Below are positions 17,212 to 25,189 of a stretch of 64,000 nucleotides of DNA, one piece after another. The stretch is taken from NCBI RefSeq assembly GCF_001273775.1, contig NZ_CP011801.1, positions 744,001 to 808,000 of the forward strand. Reading direction: 5' to 3'. The translations under genes and the position numbers were made by a program. How positions within the stretch are numbered: the stretch's first letter is position 1; the number at the start of each line of letters is the position of its first letter. The stretch comes from Nitrospira moscoviensis (GTDB lineage: Bacteria > Nitrospirota > Nitrospiria > Nitrospirales > Nitrospiraceae). The notes beneath the pieces are model-generated. The model did no database searches. It worked only from the letters and a program-made list of their open reading frames with translations, and was not told the origin of the DNA.

Positions 17212-17985
17212 ATGGGCATGCAGGGCGATTTCTATCAACTCCTGAAGGAACAGGGCTACACACTCGGAAGTCCTGCGCAGGTTGGAACCGGCCAGGAGCT
17301 GACCACGGCCACGACGATCCTAGCCTTCAAGTATCGCGACGGCGTGCTGGTGGCGGGCGATCGGCGGGCAACGGCCGGCAACATGGTGATGTACGACCGG
17401 ACCGATAAGGTCTTGGAGATCGATCGCCATAGCGTGATGGCCATCGCCGGGGTGCCGGCCACCGCCTATGAAATGGTGCGAGTGCTGGAGCATTCCTTCA
17501 AATACTACCGGCGGACGCAGCTGCAAGAGCTCAGCTTCGAAGGCAAGCTGCGGGCAGTATCCAAGCTGCTGAAGGAAAACGTCGCGGCGGCGCTTGCCGG
17601 CACCGGAGCCGTGGCCCCGATTTTCGCCGGCTACGACGCCGAACAGGATGCAGCAAAAATCTATTTCTACGATATCCTCGGCGCCGAGTTCGAAGGTGTG
17701 GAGTATGCCGTGTCCGGGTCCGGGTCACCGACCATCCGCGGCATCCTGCACTACGTGAACACCTGGGGCGAACAGCCTCTGGCAGGCTTGTCCGAAGAGC
17801 AGGCGACCGTGCAGGCCTTGCGCTTGCTTACGAGCGCGGCGGAGTTCGACTCGGCCACCGGCGGCGTCAACCGGGAAGCGAGCCTCTATCCCGTCGTAAA
17901 GCTGATCACGCAAGCAGGCGTGCAGACCGTCCCGGATGAACAGCTGAAACCTCTCTTCGAATCGCAGGTCATCCGTCATGTATGA
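17212..17985 (+). CDS. prcB: 20S proteasome beta subunit
   Basis: A 257-aa proteolytic subunit. A propeptide of about 33 residues precedes the probable mature N-terminus TTILAFKYRDGVLVAGDRRAT, giving catalytic Thr1 at residue 34, Asp17 (AGD) at 50 and Lys33 at 66, the complete active-site set. Cleavage would follow Ala rather than the usual Gly (TA/TTI). The ATG at 17212, after GGAGAG, is chosen over an upstream in-frame Met because the family propeptide starts with similar short sequences. Its end overlaps prcA by 8 bp. Confidence 0.94.
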   Translation: MGMQGDFYQLLKEQGYTLGSPAQVGTGQELTTATTILAFKYRDGVLVAGDRRATAGNMVMYDRTDKVLEIDRHSVMAIAGVPATAYEMVRVLEHSFKYYRRTQLQELSFEGKLRAVSKLLKENVAAALAGTGAVAPIFAGYDAEQDAAKIYFYDILGAEFEGVEYAVSGSGSPTIRGILHYVNTWGEQPLAGLSEEQATVQALRLLTSAAEFDSATGGVNREASLYPVVKLITQAGVQTVPDEQLKPLFESQVIRHV

Positions 17986-18796
17986 AGAGCCCTATCGGTG
18001 GGTCGAAGCGGTCGGCAATCGCCGGACCTATCTCGACGAACAATTCAAGCAGGGCAGTCCTGTCGTCGGCCTGACGTACGAGGGCGGGTTGGCCCTTGTC
18101 ACGCTGAGCAAAGGCACCCCCAAGTTGTACGAGATCTACGATCGCATCGCCCTGGGCGGCATGGGACATCCGGCCGATCTGGAAAAGCTGCGGTTCACGC
18201 TGTTGGAGATGGCGCATACGGAAGGCTTCAACCGCTCTCCATCCGATGTCACCGGCGCGCGGTTGGTCAAGTACGGCGTGGCGCCGGTCGTCAAACAGGC
18301 TTTTGAAGAGGTCTACAAGGCGCCGTTCATCCTGAAAGTTCTCCTGGCCGAGCTGGGCCACAAACCGTCAAGAGATGCGCTCCTCACAATCAACTATGAC
18401 GGCACATTCGAGGAAACAACCGGTTGCGCGGTGCTGGCGGCGACGCCGGCGGTGCAGAACGAGATGACGGCCTATCTCCGCCAAAACCTTTCTTCGTCCC
18501 AGTCGCTCGGCCACGCGCTCGGGTTGGCCCTGCGCGCCTGGGCCCTGGGGGATCGTGCCCAGCGGCGTCTCGATGAAGACAAGGAGTCGGAGAGCGGCAA
18601 GGACGCGGCTGCCCAGCAGGACGCCAGGGATCCCGCTGGGTTGGCGGCTCATCTGCGGGACAATCTCTCGGAGAAGAGCGTGGAGTGCGCGGTGCTGGAC
18701 CGCCAGCAAACCGGATCGTCCAAGTATCGGGCGTTGACGGCGGATGAATGGCAGCGTCTTCTGCCGCCGGAGATGAACGCCGCGCTTGCTCGCTGA
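17978..18796 (+). CDS. prcA: 20S proteasome alpha subunit
   Basis: A 272-aa structural subunit that forms the outer rings and gate. It lacks an N-terminal catalytic Thr and begins MYEEPYRWVEAVGNRRTYLDEQFKQGSPVVGLTYEGGLAL, similar to actinobacterial PrcA. The C-terminal ~70 residues (DEDKESESGKDAAAQQDARD...) are charged and probably flexible, as in other PrcA proteins. It is translationally coupled to prcB, as expected for subunits made in equal amounts. Confidence 0.92.
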   Translation: MYEEPYRWVEAVGNRRTYLDEQFKQGSPVVGLTYEGGLALVTLSKGTPKLYEIYDRIALGGMGHPADLEKLRFTLLEMAHTEGFNRSPSDVTGARLVKYGVAPVVKQAFEEVYKAPFILKVLLAELGHKPSRDALLTINYDGTFEETTGCAVLAATPAVQNEMTAYLRQNLSSSQSLGHALGLALRAWALGDRAQRRLDEDKESESGKDAAAQQDARDPAGLAAHLRDNLSEKSVECAVLDRQQTGSSKYRALTADEWQRLLPPEMNAALAR

Positions 18797-18797
18797 C

Positions 18798-20282
18798 ATG
18801 CTGAACCGTATTTTTGGATTGGAAACGGAATACGGCCTTCTCGTCCAGCAAGATCGGCCCGACCATTCGCCTACCTGGTTCGCTCACAAGCTTCGGGATC
18901 ACATTTTCCACGTCCAGCGCCGCGGCGTGCTGGATCTGCACCATCGTGGGCACGACGAACCGCCGGGAAACGGCGGCTTTCTGACCAATGCCGGGCGTAT
19001 CTATCTGGACATGGGGCATCTGGAGTACGCCTCGCCGGAATGTGAAAGCCTGGTCGATGCGGTGGCATCCGATCGGGCCGGCGACCAGATCCTTCAGCAA
19101 GCCATCGATGAATTAGGCTGGAGCGAGACGGTTTCGCTGATCAAGAACAACATCGACCATGAGACCGACGCGACCTTCGGCTCGCATGAAAACTATCTGG
19201 TCACGAGACGATTTCCATTCAGCCGGCGCGGGCTTGGGCCGCTGGTTACCTTCCTGGTCACCAGGCAGATTTTCACCGGCGCGGGTCGCATCGGCGCGGC
19301 CAGCCCTCAGGATGCCTGGATCCAGATGGACCGCTTGATTGTTCCGCGCGCCGCCATTGGGCACGGCCCGGACGTGAGTCAAATGCCGTTTCAACTCTCC
19401 CAGCGGGCCGATCACATCGTCAATGATTTTTTTGAATGGGTGCAGCAGAATCGCGCCATCGTGAACACGAGAGACGAACCGCTGGCCGACCCGAATCAAT
19501 ACCGCCGCATTCATCTCTTGCTGGGGGATTCGAACATGGCCGAGTTTGCCACCGCGCTCAAGCTCGGGACGACCGGACTCGTTCTGCAGCTCATTGAAGA
19601 GGGCCATGCCCCGCATGGTCTCGAGGTCGACGAACCGGTCGAGACGCTGCAGGAAATATCCCAGGACCAGGATCGCGAATGGATCGTGCGCCTGCAGTCG
19701 GGGCGGACCATGTCGGCGATCGATATCCAGGAGCAGTTTCTCACGGCGGCCCAGGCCCATTGCCGCGGACAGGATGAGGAAACCGACTGGGTGCTGGCGC
19801 AGTGGGAGGCGGTGCTTCGGGATTTGCGGGGCGATTATACGATGCTCGTCGGGCGGGTCGATTGGGCGTCGAAACTGTGGCTCTTGGAAACATATCGGGA
19901 GGCGGAGCAAGCCGATTGGCGCGATCCGATGCTGAAGAGCCTGGACCTCGAATATCACAATCTGCATCCGGGCAGAAGCCTCTATCACGGATTACTGCAG
20001 GAAGGGCGGGTCCCCCGTCTGACGACCGACACGGCGATCCATCTCGCCATGACCCAGCCGCCCAAGAACACACGAGCCTACGGCCGAAGCGAAGTGGTCA
20101 AACATCTGCTGGCCTGCGGCGGCGCTCCGGAGACCGATCACGCCGCAGCGGATGAGCGGTTCTTCCCGGCCTACGTGATCAATTGGTCTATTTTTCAACT
20201 GCGTGGCCGCACCCCCTTCCCGATGCCCGACCCCTTTAAGACCTACGCGCAGGACGTGCGTGCGCATCTCCACACCGCCTGA
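18798..20282 (+). CDS. pafA: PafA, proteasome accessory factor / tag ligase
   Basis: 494 aa. It joins the C-terminal Glu of the tag to substrate lysines using ATP. The N-terminus MLNRIFGLETEYGLL and RIYLDMGHLEYASPE with the catalytic Asp mark the PafA/Dop family. It lacks the Dop-loop insertion found in the paralogue at 15404 and follows prcA, both typical of PafA. The start at 18798 sits 1 bp after the prcA stop and makes the FGLETEYG motif N-terminal. This is the last gene of the proteasome cluster. Confidence 0.92.
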   Translation: MLNRIFGLETEYGLLVQQDRPDHSPTWFAHKLRDHIFHVQRRGVLDLHHRGHDEPPGNGGFLTNAGRIYLDMGHLEYASPECESLVDAVASDRAGDQILQQAIDELGWSETVSLIKNNIDHETDATFGSHENYLVTRRFPFSRRGLGPLVTFLVTRQIFTGAGRIGAASPQDAWIQMDRLIVPRAAIGHGPDVSQMPFQLSQRADHIVNDFFEWVQQNRAIVNTRDEPLADPNQYRRIHLLLGDSNMAEFATALKLGTTGLVLQLIEEGHAPHGLEVDEPVETLQEISQDQDREWIVRLQSGRTMSAIDIQEQFLTAAQAHCRGQDEETDWVLAQWEAVLRDLRGDYTMLVGRVDWASKLWLLETYREAEQADWRDPMLKSLDLEYHNLHPGRSLYHGLLQEGRVPRLTTDTAIHLAMTQPPKNTRAYGRSEVVKHLLACGGAPETDHAAADERFFPAYVINWSIFQLRGRTPFPMPDPFKTYAQDVRAHLHTA

Positions 20283-20381
20283 GTCCAGACCGCTTCCACT
20301 AACTTGTTATTAGTTCAGGATAAACCGGGCGGATGCTATGCTTCTGTACGGACGCGGCGATGATGCCGCTCAGGAGGGGTT

Positions 20382-20840
20382 ATGAAAGCACGGAAGTGGG
20401 CAATGGAGTATGGAGTGGCCATCGGATTTACGGTCCTTCTTTCTGCGGTCCTGGGACAAATTCCGTTATTCCGGTCGTCGTCTATCGGGAAGTTGCAGGC
20501 GTCCGATCTCGTGCAGTTTCTCGGCTATGGCGCCGCAGTCGCCATTGCCTGGTTGAGCGCCCGGCGACTGGCGAACGATCTGCCGGAGGAATGGAAATGG
20601 CTGGCGCCGTTTCGCCCGCTGATCCAACCGGCGGCGACGCTCGTCACGATTGCGTTGGCCTACAGCGTGGTGCTGTTGGTCTGCGGGCCGTTCCTCGGCA
20701 AGACGGCGAGAGGCGTGTATAACTGGGTCTTCATCGCGGGGATCGTCGGTTCAGCGGCCTGGTTGGTCTTCAGCTGGATCACCAAGTGTGCGCCTCTGAT
20801 GGAGTCTGCCGAAGGGCGCAAGTTGCGCAAGGCCGCCTAG
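20382..20840 (+). CDS. Small integral membrane protein
   Basis: A 152-aa protein with about four hydrophobic helices (near residues 10-30, 45-60, 85-105 and 115-135) and a basic C-terminus. A good AGGAGG site precedes the ATG. I do not recognise the family. It is 100 bp downstream of pafA and separated from the convergent hydrolase gene by a GC-rich hairpin, so it is probably its own unit or the tail of the proteasome operon. Confidence 0.6.
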   Translation: MKARKWAMEYGVAIGFTVLLSAVLGQIPLFRSSSIGKLQASDLVQFLGYGAAVAIAWLSARRLANDLPEEWKWLAPFRPLIQPAATLVTIALAYSVVLLVCGPFLGKTARGVYNWVFIAGIVGSAAWLVFSWITKCAPLMESAEGRKLRKAA

Positions 20841-20852
20841 ATTTCAGTTCCA

Positions 20853-20878
20853 CCGGCTGCGCCGTTCGGCGCAGCCGG
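20853..20878. terminator. GC-rich hairpin between convergent genes
   Basis: Perfect 11-bp inverted repeat CCGGCTGCGCC/GGCGCAGCCGG with loop GTTC, lying between the ends of the membrane-protein gene and the convergent YheT-like gene. No T-tract follows on either strand, so it is a weak or Rho-assisted terminator at best. Confidence 0.5.
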
Positions 20879-20880
20879 GC

Positions 20881-21858
20881 TCATCGGTTCCGTACAAACT
20901 CGACAATGCGATTCTCGGCCCAGTAGGGATCCTCGCCGTTCCGGCTCCACTGAAAGAATCCGCAATGGCCGCCATGGCGGGGTGCGATCAGCCTGACGTG
21001 ATCGTGGCGGTGTACTGCCGGAGTGGTGAACATGGCATAGGGAATAAAGGGGTCATCTTGAGCCGTAATGATGAGCGTAGGGACGCCGATCGATCCGAGG
21101 ACATGGCGCGCGCCGGCTCTGTCGTAGTAGTCGGCGCCGCTGCGATACCCCCCGTCCGGCGCCGTGTACCGGTCGTCGAAGTCGCTGATTCGAGCGATGC
21201 CCTCCAGTCCGCTGAGATCCCATTTTCCGGGAAACAACGCGGCCTTTCGGCGCAGGCGAGCCTTCAGTCCCCCTAAGAAATGTCGATGGTAGAGCCAGTT
21301 GCGCGGCGCTTCCAGCGCCGCAACGCATTGGGTCGGATCGATGTTGGGACAGACCGCGACGGCTCCCGCCAGCGCCGCTAGGGATCCGCCGAGCTCCCCG
21401 GCGGCCTTGAGGATCAAATTCCCGCCCATCGAATAGCCGATCAACCAGATCCGGCCGAGGCCGTCCCGCTCGGCCAACTCTCGCACGATGGCGCGATAGT
21501 CGCCGCTCAAGCCGCTGTTGTACAAGGTCGGCGTCAGGTGCTCTGTTCCGCCGCAAGTGCGCTGATTCATCCTGATCACGTTGCAGCCGGCGCGGTAAGC
21601 TTTCGCCGCAATCCCGCGCATGTAGTGCGACTCGCTGCAGCCTTCCAAGCCATGGACGAGGACGACTGTCGGGCAGGTTGCCCGAGCCGGCTGCCAATGG
21701 CAGATGCCCCGCAGCTGCGTCCCCGGTTCAATGGTGAATAGTCGGCATTCCTGCGGGACGGCTCTTAAGAGGCTGTTCCGCGGCCAGTACCGAGGCGCCA
21801 GCGTCATGAGGTGCGGATTGCGAAAAAGCGGGTGCGGAAAAAATTGATCGGTGATCAT
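20881..21858 (-). CDS. YheT-family alpha/beta hydrolase
   Basis: A 325-aa alpha/beta-hydrolase of the YheT/embryogenesis-associated EMB8 type. The oxyanion region VVLVHGLEGCSESHYMRG, the nucleophile elbow GYSMGGN and the late His in PRHGGHCGF are all present. The N-terminus NPHLMTLAPRYWPR is typical for YheT. Likely an esterase; the natural substrate is unknown. It is transcribed toward the membrane-protein gene. The 266 bp upstream (21859-22124) hold no gene I can support. Confidence 0.85.
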   Translation of the reverse strand: MITDQFFPHPLFRNPHLMTLAPRYWPRNSLLRAVPQECRLFTIEPGTQLRGICHWQPARATCPTVVLVHGLEGCSESHYMRGIAAKAYRAGCNVIRMNQRTCGGTEHLTPTLYNSGLSGDYRAIVRELAERDGLGRIWLIGYSMGGNLILKAAGELGGSLAALAGAVAVCPNIDPTQCVAALEAPRNWLYHRHFLGGLKARLRRKAALFPGKWDLSGLEGIARISDFDDRYTAPDGGYRSGADYYDRAGARHVLGSIGVPTLIITAQDDPFIPYAMFTTPAVHRHDHVRLIAPRHGGHCGFFQWSRNGEDPYWAENRIVEFVRNR

Positions 21859-22124
21859 GGACCGATTCTACCCGAAACCGGCTCAAGTCCCCTAGGTGCT
21901 GGCCCTCTTGACCGGAGGCAAAGCAGGATTATTTATCGCTGCATCCGACAGGCTGGACTGGATGTAGGGGTGGGGTCACCATCCGGAACAGCTGCCATAG
22001 CCCTGCCCTTCCTTTCCAGCTTCCACGCCGCCAGAGCCTTGAGCCATCGAAGTGGCATCACCTGTACTCTTGCGGTGCCAACGATGTAGCGTCAGGGCTT
22101 GTCGGAAAAAGGAGGTGAGCTGGT

Positions 22125-22334
22125 ATGAAATACTCGTACATGCCGTGGGTCATTGCCATCGTCGCGCTCTGGCTCATCGCGGCGCCGTTTGTCCTCGGCT
22201 ACGCGGATACCCAGATCGCGATGAACAACGACATCGCTGTCGGTGTCGTCATGTTGCTTGGTTCGCTGTTCTGGGGAATTGCAGAAGTTCGGCACCATGG
22301 TTGGGGGACCGGCATGCAGGCCCAACATCGATAA
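22125..22334 (+). CDS. Short SPW-repeat-like membrane protein
   Basis: A 69-aa protein with two transmembrane helices: MPWVIAIVALWLIAAPFVLGY and DIAVGVVMLLGSLFWGIAEV. The W-x-x-x-x-P-F-x-L-G-Y pattern resembles one half of SPW repeat proteins. A GGAGGTG ribosome-binding site is 6 nt upstream of the ATG. Function is unknown. Confidence 0.65.
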   Translation: MKYSYMPWVIAIVALWLIAAPFVLGYADTQIAMNNDIAVGVVMLLGSLFWGIAEVRHHGWGTGMQAQHR

Positions 22335-22415
22335 GCAGACTCGAAGGGTGGCCTTCGCCGGCTTGTGCGGTGAACAGGGAAGATCAGACGCAGGAGGCCA
22401 GTGATGAAGAAAGCC

Positions 22416-22451
22416 CACAGGGCACTCGACGGGAGGAGAGAGTGCCCTGTG
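22416..22451 (-). terminator. Rho-independent terminator of the tRNA-Asn transcript
   Basis: A perfect 12-bp inverted repeat (CACAGGGCACTC, 22416-22427; GAGTGCCCTGTG, 22440-22451) sits 9 nt past the 3' end of the minus-strand tRNA and is followed on that strand by the T-rich run GGCTTTCTTC. It is well placed to end the tRNA precursor. Confidence 0.7.
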
Positions 22452-22460
22452 GCGATAGAT

Positions 22461-22792
22461 TGGCTCCCCGGGCAGGACTCGAACCTGCGACCAGCCGGTT
22501 ACAAGGACCCCCGTCTTTCGACTGGGCTTGGACTATCTCTTCACCCGCCTGAATTGCCAGGGGAGGGTGTCGGGCGCTAGCGAGGCCTTATTGGATCGGC
22601 TCCTCAGCCTCTAGTCTCTGCACGTTCCTACCTACACCATCTGTCGATGGACCGTTCGGCAGGCTTCGCTCAGGATTACCGTTCCGCACGGCGGGGACGG
22701 CTTCCCTGAATTCACCCGAAGTTTCAACCACAGTTTCCTGTGGAAGCTGCAACGTTTACAGCCGGCTGCTCTACCAACTGAGCTACCGGGGA
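22461..22792 (-). tRNA. tRNA-Asn(GUU) interrupted by a group I intron
   Basis: The 5' exon (22758-22792, 35 nt) and 3' exon (22461-22501, 41 nt including an encoded CCA) join to a standard 76-nt tRNA. The acceptor stem TCCCCGG/CCGGGGA pairs over 7 bp; D-arm GCTCAGTTGGTAGAGC and T-arm GCAGG-TTCGAGT-CCTGC are normal, and the anticodon stem GCCGG/CCGGC encloses CTGTTAA, giving anticodon GTT. U1-A72 and discriminator G73 agree with tRNA-Asn. The intron separates anticodon positions 35 and 36. An unspliced reading without the intron gives no sensible tRNA. Confidence 0.9.
22502..22757 (-). ncRNA. Group I intron inside the tRNA-Asn anticodon
   Basis: A 256-nt intron with no room for a homing endonuclease. 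The P1 helix can be drawn exactly: exon GCTGT pairs with the internal guide GCAGC seven nucleotides into the intron, leaving the required U-G wobble at the 5' splice site, and the intron ends in G. The conserved core is present on the minus strand: a Q-like AATTCAGGGAA, an R element GTGCAGAGACTAGA (22610-22623) and an S element GAAGAGATAGTCC (22530-22542). A P2-like hairpin CCACAG-GAAA-CTGTGG follows P1. Compact size and tRNA location suggest the IC3-like class. Confidence 0.9.
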
Positions 22793-22856
22793 ACAAGGTT
22801 TCACTTGGAAGAGCGCTGCATTCTAGCAAAAGTCAGTGTGGAAGGGGAGTGCTTTT

Positions 22857-23126
22857 TTACACGTCGAAGTCTTCGGTCTCGTCCTCGTCGGAGGACGCGT
22901 CGGTGTTGCCTTCCGCCATGGCGGCGTAGTGCTTGGCCCAGGTGAGGTAGAGGTTCCCGCTGTCGCGCATCGTATCCGCCGCCTTCACGAGTTTTTGCAC
23001 CAGCTCGGGGTCCTTGCCGGTGGCTTGAATGGCCGCGGCGCGGCGCTCGATGGCTTTGGGATATTCATTGATGAGGCCGGCAATCTCGTGCAGGAGTTCG
23101 TTCAGTACATTGTCTTCGCTTTCCAT
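22857..23126 (-). CDS. Hypothetical small helical protein
   Basis: An 89-aa all-helical acidic protein beginning MESEDNVLNELLHEIAGLINEYPKAIERRAAAI and ending in an Asp/Glu-rich tail (SSDEDETEDFDV). I do not recognise the family. It follows the oxidoreductase operon on the same strand but lies beyond that operon's terminator, so it would be expressed by read-through or from its own promoter. Its position suggests, without proving, a link to the oxidoreductase. Confidence 0.55.
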   Translation of the reverse strand: MESEDNVLNELLHEIAGLINEYPKAIERRAAAIQATGKDPELVQKLVKAADTMRDSGNLYLTWAKHYAAMAEGNTDASSDEDETEDFDV

Positions 23127-23155
23127 GGCCCACCTCTCATGACTGCAACAAAAAA

Positions 23156-23179
23156 CCCCATAGCGGCGGCGCTATGGGG
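23156..23179 (-). terminator. Terminator of the oxidoreductase operon
   Basis: A 9-bp stem CCCCATAGC/GCTATGGGG around a GC-rich loop is flanked by A and T runs; read on the minus strand it is followed by six T residues. It lies 24 bp after the ferredoxin-like subunit gene and is a strong intrinsic terminator. Confidence 0.85.
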
Positions 23180-23202
23180 TTTTGAGGCCGATACCAATCG
23201 GC

Positions 23203-23481
23203 TTACCCTTGATAGGCTTGGCCCAGCGCGGCGGATTCGCCTTTCTTTGACATCAGTTGGCCGGTCGCGCTGACCGCCTGCATGACGATGGCCTCGTGCT
23301 TGGCCGCGTTGCAGACGACGACGCAGAGCTCGCAGCCCTTGCAGCGGTCGATATTGACCTCGGCCACCATCTTTGTGGAGTTGAGGTCCAAGCAGTTGGC
23401 CTCGGGACAATACATGATGCAGAGCCGGCAGCCCTTCTTGGCCGTGCACTTCTCGTCGATGACTTGCGCAACGTTATACAT
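23203..23481 (-). CDS. 2-oxoacid:ferredoxin oxidoreductase, ferredoxin-like subunit
   Basis: A 92-aa electron-transfer subunit with two [4Fe-4S] motifs: CTAKKGCRLCIMYCPE (irregular first spacing) and CKGCELCVVVCNAAKH. The ATG at 23481 is chosen because the conserved sequence starts MYNVAQVIDEKC; the longer upstream frame is not conserved-looking. It is the last of five clustered subunits and would pass electrons between the catalytic core and soluble ferredoxin. Similar small subunits occur in the five-subunit enzymes of reductive-TCA-cycle bacteria. Confidence 0.9.
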   Translation of the reverse strand: MYNVAQVIDEKCTAKKGCRLCIMYCPEANCLDLNSTKMVAEVNIDRCKGCELCVVVCNAAKHEAIVMQAVSATGQLMSKKGESAALGQAYQG

Positions 23482-23501
23482 GCAACGTGGTTCCTTTATA
23501 C

Positions 23502-24209
23502 TTACGCCGCGACGGCCGGGTTGCCGACTCGCAGCTCGACCTTGTTCTTTTCGGCCCATTCGCTGGCGATTTCATACGCCCGCTTCACGGTCGCCAGATT
23601 CTTCGCCAGCAGCATTTCCTTCTTGGCGAATTTTTTCTTGATGGCTTCGTCCAACGAGGCCGTCCCGCCTGACGCCACGAATTTCTTGCCGAATCGTTCC
23701 TGCAACGCGCTGTCGAGCGCCTCCATCGACACGCACTTCGTAATGCCGGCGACCGACCCGATCATCGTCATGTTGGTGGACAGCTCGGTCCCGGCGATCT
23801 CGATGGCGAGCTCGGTACCTGCGATGTAAAACGTCGCGACGTTCAAATCTTTGAGGCGCTGGACGTCTTCTTCGGACAGTAACGGCTGGCCGGAATTGAT
23901 GATCACGACTCCGCCTTCCTTGATGCCCGAGTAGAACGGCATCGTGTAGCTCTTGCCCATCGTGATCACCTGGGGGTGGAACACTTCGATCACGTCGGGA
24001 AACACGAGCTCGCCGCGGTCGTAGATCCGCTCGATGCCGATGCGGCAATAGCTCTCGGCCGGCGCCATCCGCTTCTCCGCGCCGAAGAAGGGATTCGAAA
24101 TGGAAAACTTCCCGTCCTTGTTGGCGGCCATGGCCATGACGTGGGCCGCCGTCACGGCGCCTTGCCCGCCCAAGCCCGACATCCGGATGTTGAGTCGCTT
24201 CTTGATCAT
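23502..24209 (-). CDS. 2-oxoacid:ferredoxin oxidoreductase, gamma subunit
   Basis: A 235-aa gamma subunit. The N-terminus MIKKRLNIRMSGLGGQGAVTAAHVMAMAANKDGK has the G-x-G-G-Q-G signature of the family, and FFGAEKRMAPAESYCRIG matches the conserved CoA-side region. The ATG at 24209 follows GGAGG, which fixes the start. The C-terminal 60 residues are Lys/Ala-rich and extend beyond many homologues. It is spaced 16 bp from the beta gene and 20 bp from the ferredoxin subunit. Confidence 0.92.
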   Translation of the reverse strand: MIKKRLNIRMSGLGGQGAVTAAHVMAMAANKDGKFSISNPFFGAEKRMAPAESYCRIGIERIYDRGELVFPDVIEVFHPQVITMGKSYTMPFYSGIKEGGVVIINSGQPLLSEEDVQRLKDLNVATFYIAGTELAIEIAGTELSTNMTMIGSVAGITKCVSMEALDSALQERFGKKFVASGGTASLDEAIKKKFAKKEMLLAKNLATVKRAYEIASEWAEKNKVELRVGNPAVAA

Positions 24210-24225
24210 GATGAACCTCCGGTGA

Positions 24226-25134
24226 TTAGGCTTGCGCCTGCCCCGCCAACTGCTTCGCCGCCGCCTTCCGTTCCTTGTCCTTCGCCGCCAGCTCGGCCAA
24301 CAATTGTTTGGCCGGTTCGCTGACATATTCCTTGTAGGCGAACCGCTCGGTCGGCTTCTCCGAATCGCGCATTTCCTGGAGGCCTTCCATGCTGTTCTTA
24401 CCGATCTCCAGGATGCAGGGCGTATAGAGCTGGAGATAGGTCGGGCCGATCTCCCGCGCGATGTGCACCGCGTTGCGAATCACTTTCTCCACCAAGGACG
24501 GCTTGCTCACGGTGCAATTCACGACATAGTGGCAGCCGGACTCGCGGGCGATCTCCGGCAACCGGACTTTGTCGAACAGTTTGCCGACCGGGGCCATCTT
24601 GGCCACGAAGCCCTTCTGCATCAGGCCGCTCTCCTGTCCGCCGGTGTTGGCGTAGAGCTCGTTGTCGAAGCAGATGGTGGTGAACTTCTCCTGACGGAAC
24701 CAGGCCTGGAGCGTCATGTCCAGCCCGATGTCGACGGTGGCGCCGTCGCCGGCGAGGACGACGACGTCCTTGACCCGGCCGGGGAATCGGACGCTCAAGG
24801 CGCGCTTCAGTCCGGAGGCGATGGCGTTTTGATTGCCGAACAGCGAGTGAATGTTATGGACGGCCACCATCGGGAACACGAGGCTGGTGCAGCCGGTGGA
24901 GCCCACCATGACCGTGTCTTCCGGATTGGGCAGCGACGCGAGGATGTAGCGGAACGCCATCGACTCCGGGCAGCCGGCGCAGAGCGAATGTTGCTCGATC
25001 AGCTCCTTGGTGTTGCCGATGTCCTTCCATCCGCGGTCTTCCTTGCCGTACGTCGCGCTCTTGACGAGATCTTGATAATCCGAGGGCATGATGTCGTAGA
25101 GCGCCTCGGAGATTTGAATTCGTTCTTTACTCAT
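24226..25134 (-). CDS. 2-oxoacid:ferredoxin oxidoreductase, beta (TPP-binding) subunit
   Basis: A 302-aa subunit that binds thiamine diphosphate and a [4Fe-4S] cluster. LCAGCPES supplies N-terminal cluster cysteines, VGSTGCTSL another, and the TPP/Mg motif begins GDGATVDIGL and continues to ICFDNELYANTGGQ. With the alpha subunit it forms the catalytic core for reversible decarboxylation of pyruvate or 2-oxoglutarate. Sequence alone does not let me choose the substrate. Confidence 0.93.
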   Translation of the reverse strand: MSKERIQISEALYDIMPSDYQDLVKSATYGKEDRGWKDIGNTKELIEQHSLCAGCPESMAFRYILASLPNPEDTVMVGSTGCTSLVFPMVAVHNIHSLFGNQNAIASGLKRALSVRFPGRVKDVVVLAGDGATVDIGLDMTLQAWFRQEKFTTICFDNELYANTGGQESGLMQKGFVAKMAPVGKLFDKVRLPEIARESGCHYVVNCTVSKPSLVEKVIRNAVHIAREIGPTYLQLYTPCILEIGKNSMEGLQEMRDSEKPTERFAYKEYVSEPAKQLLAELAAKDKERKAAAKQLAGQAQA

Positions 25135-25189
25135 GTATGCCTCCTCAGATCCGCCCGTAGGGAGCGAACTGGCGTTGGATGTGGACTGC

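Noticed and set aside
21859..22124. Possible gene in the gap upstream of the SPW-like protein
   Set aside because: Open frames there are short, overlap each other and lack recognisable domains or ribosome-binding sites.
22632..22829. Small minus-strand open frame within the intron and 5' exon
   Set aside because: It overlaps conserved intron core elements and the tRNA exon; too short for a homing endonuclease.
22836..23273. Plus-strand open frame over the small hypothetical gene and terminator
   Set aside because: It is antisense to the 89-aa gene and reads through a strong terminator hairpin.
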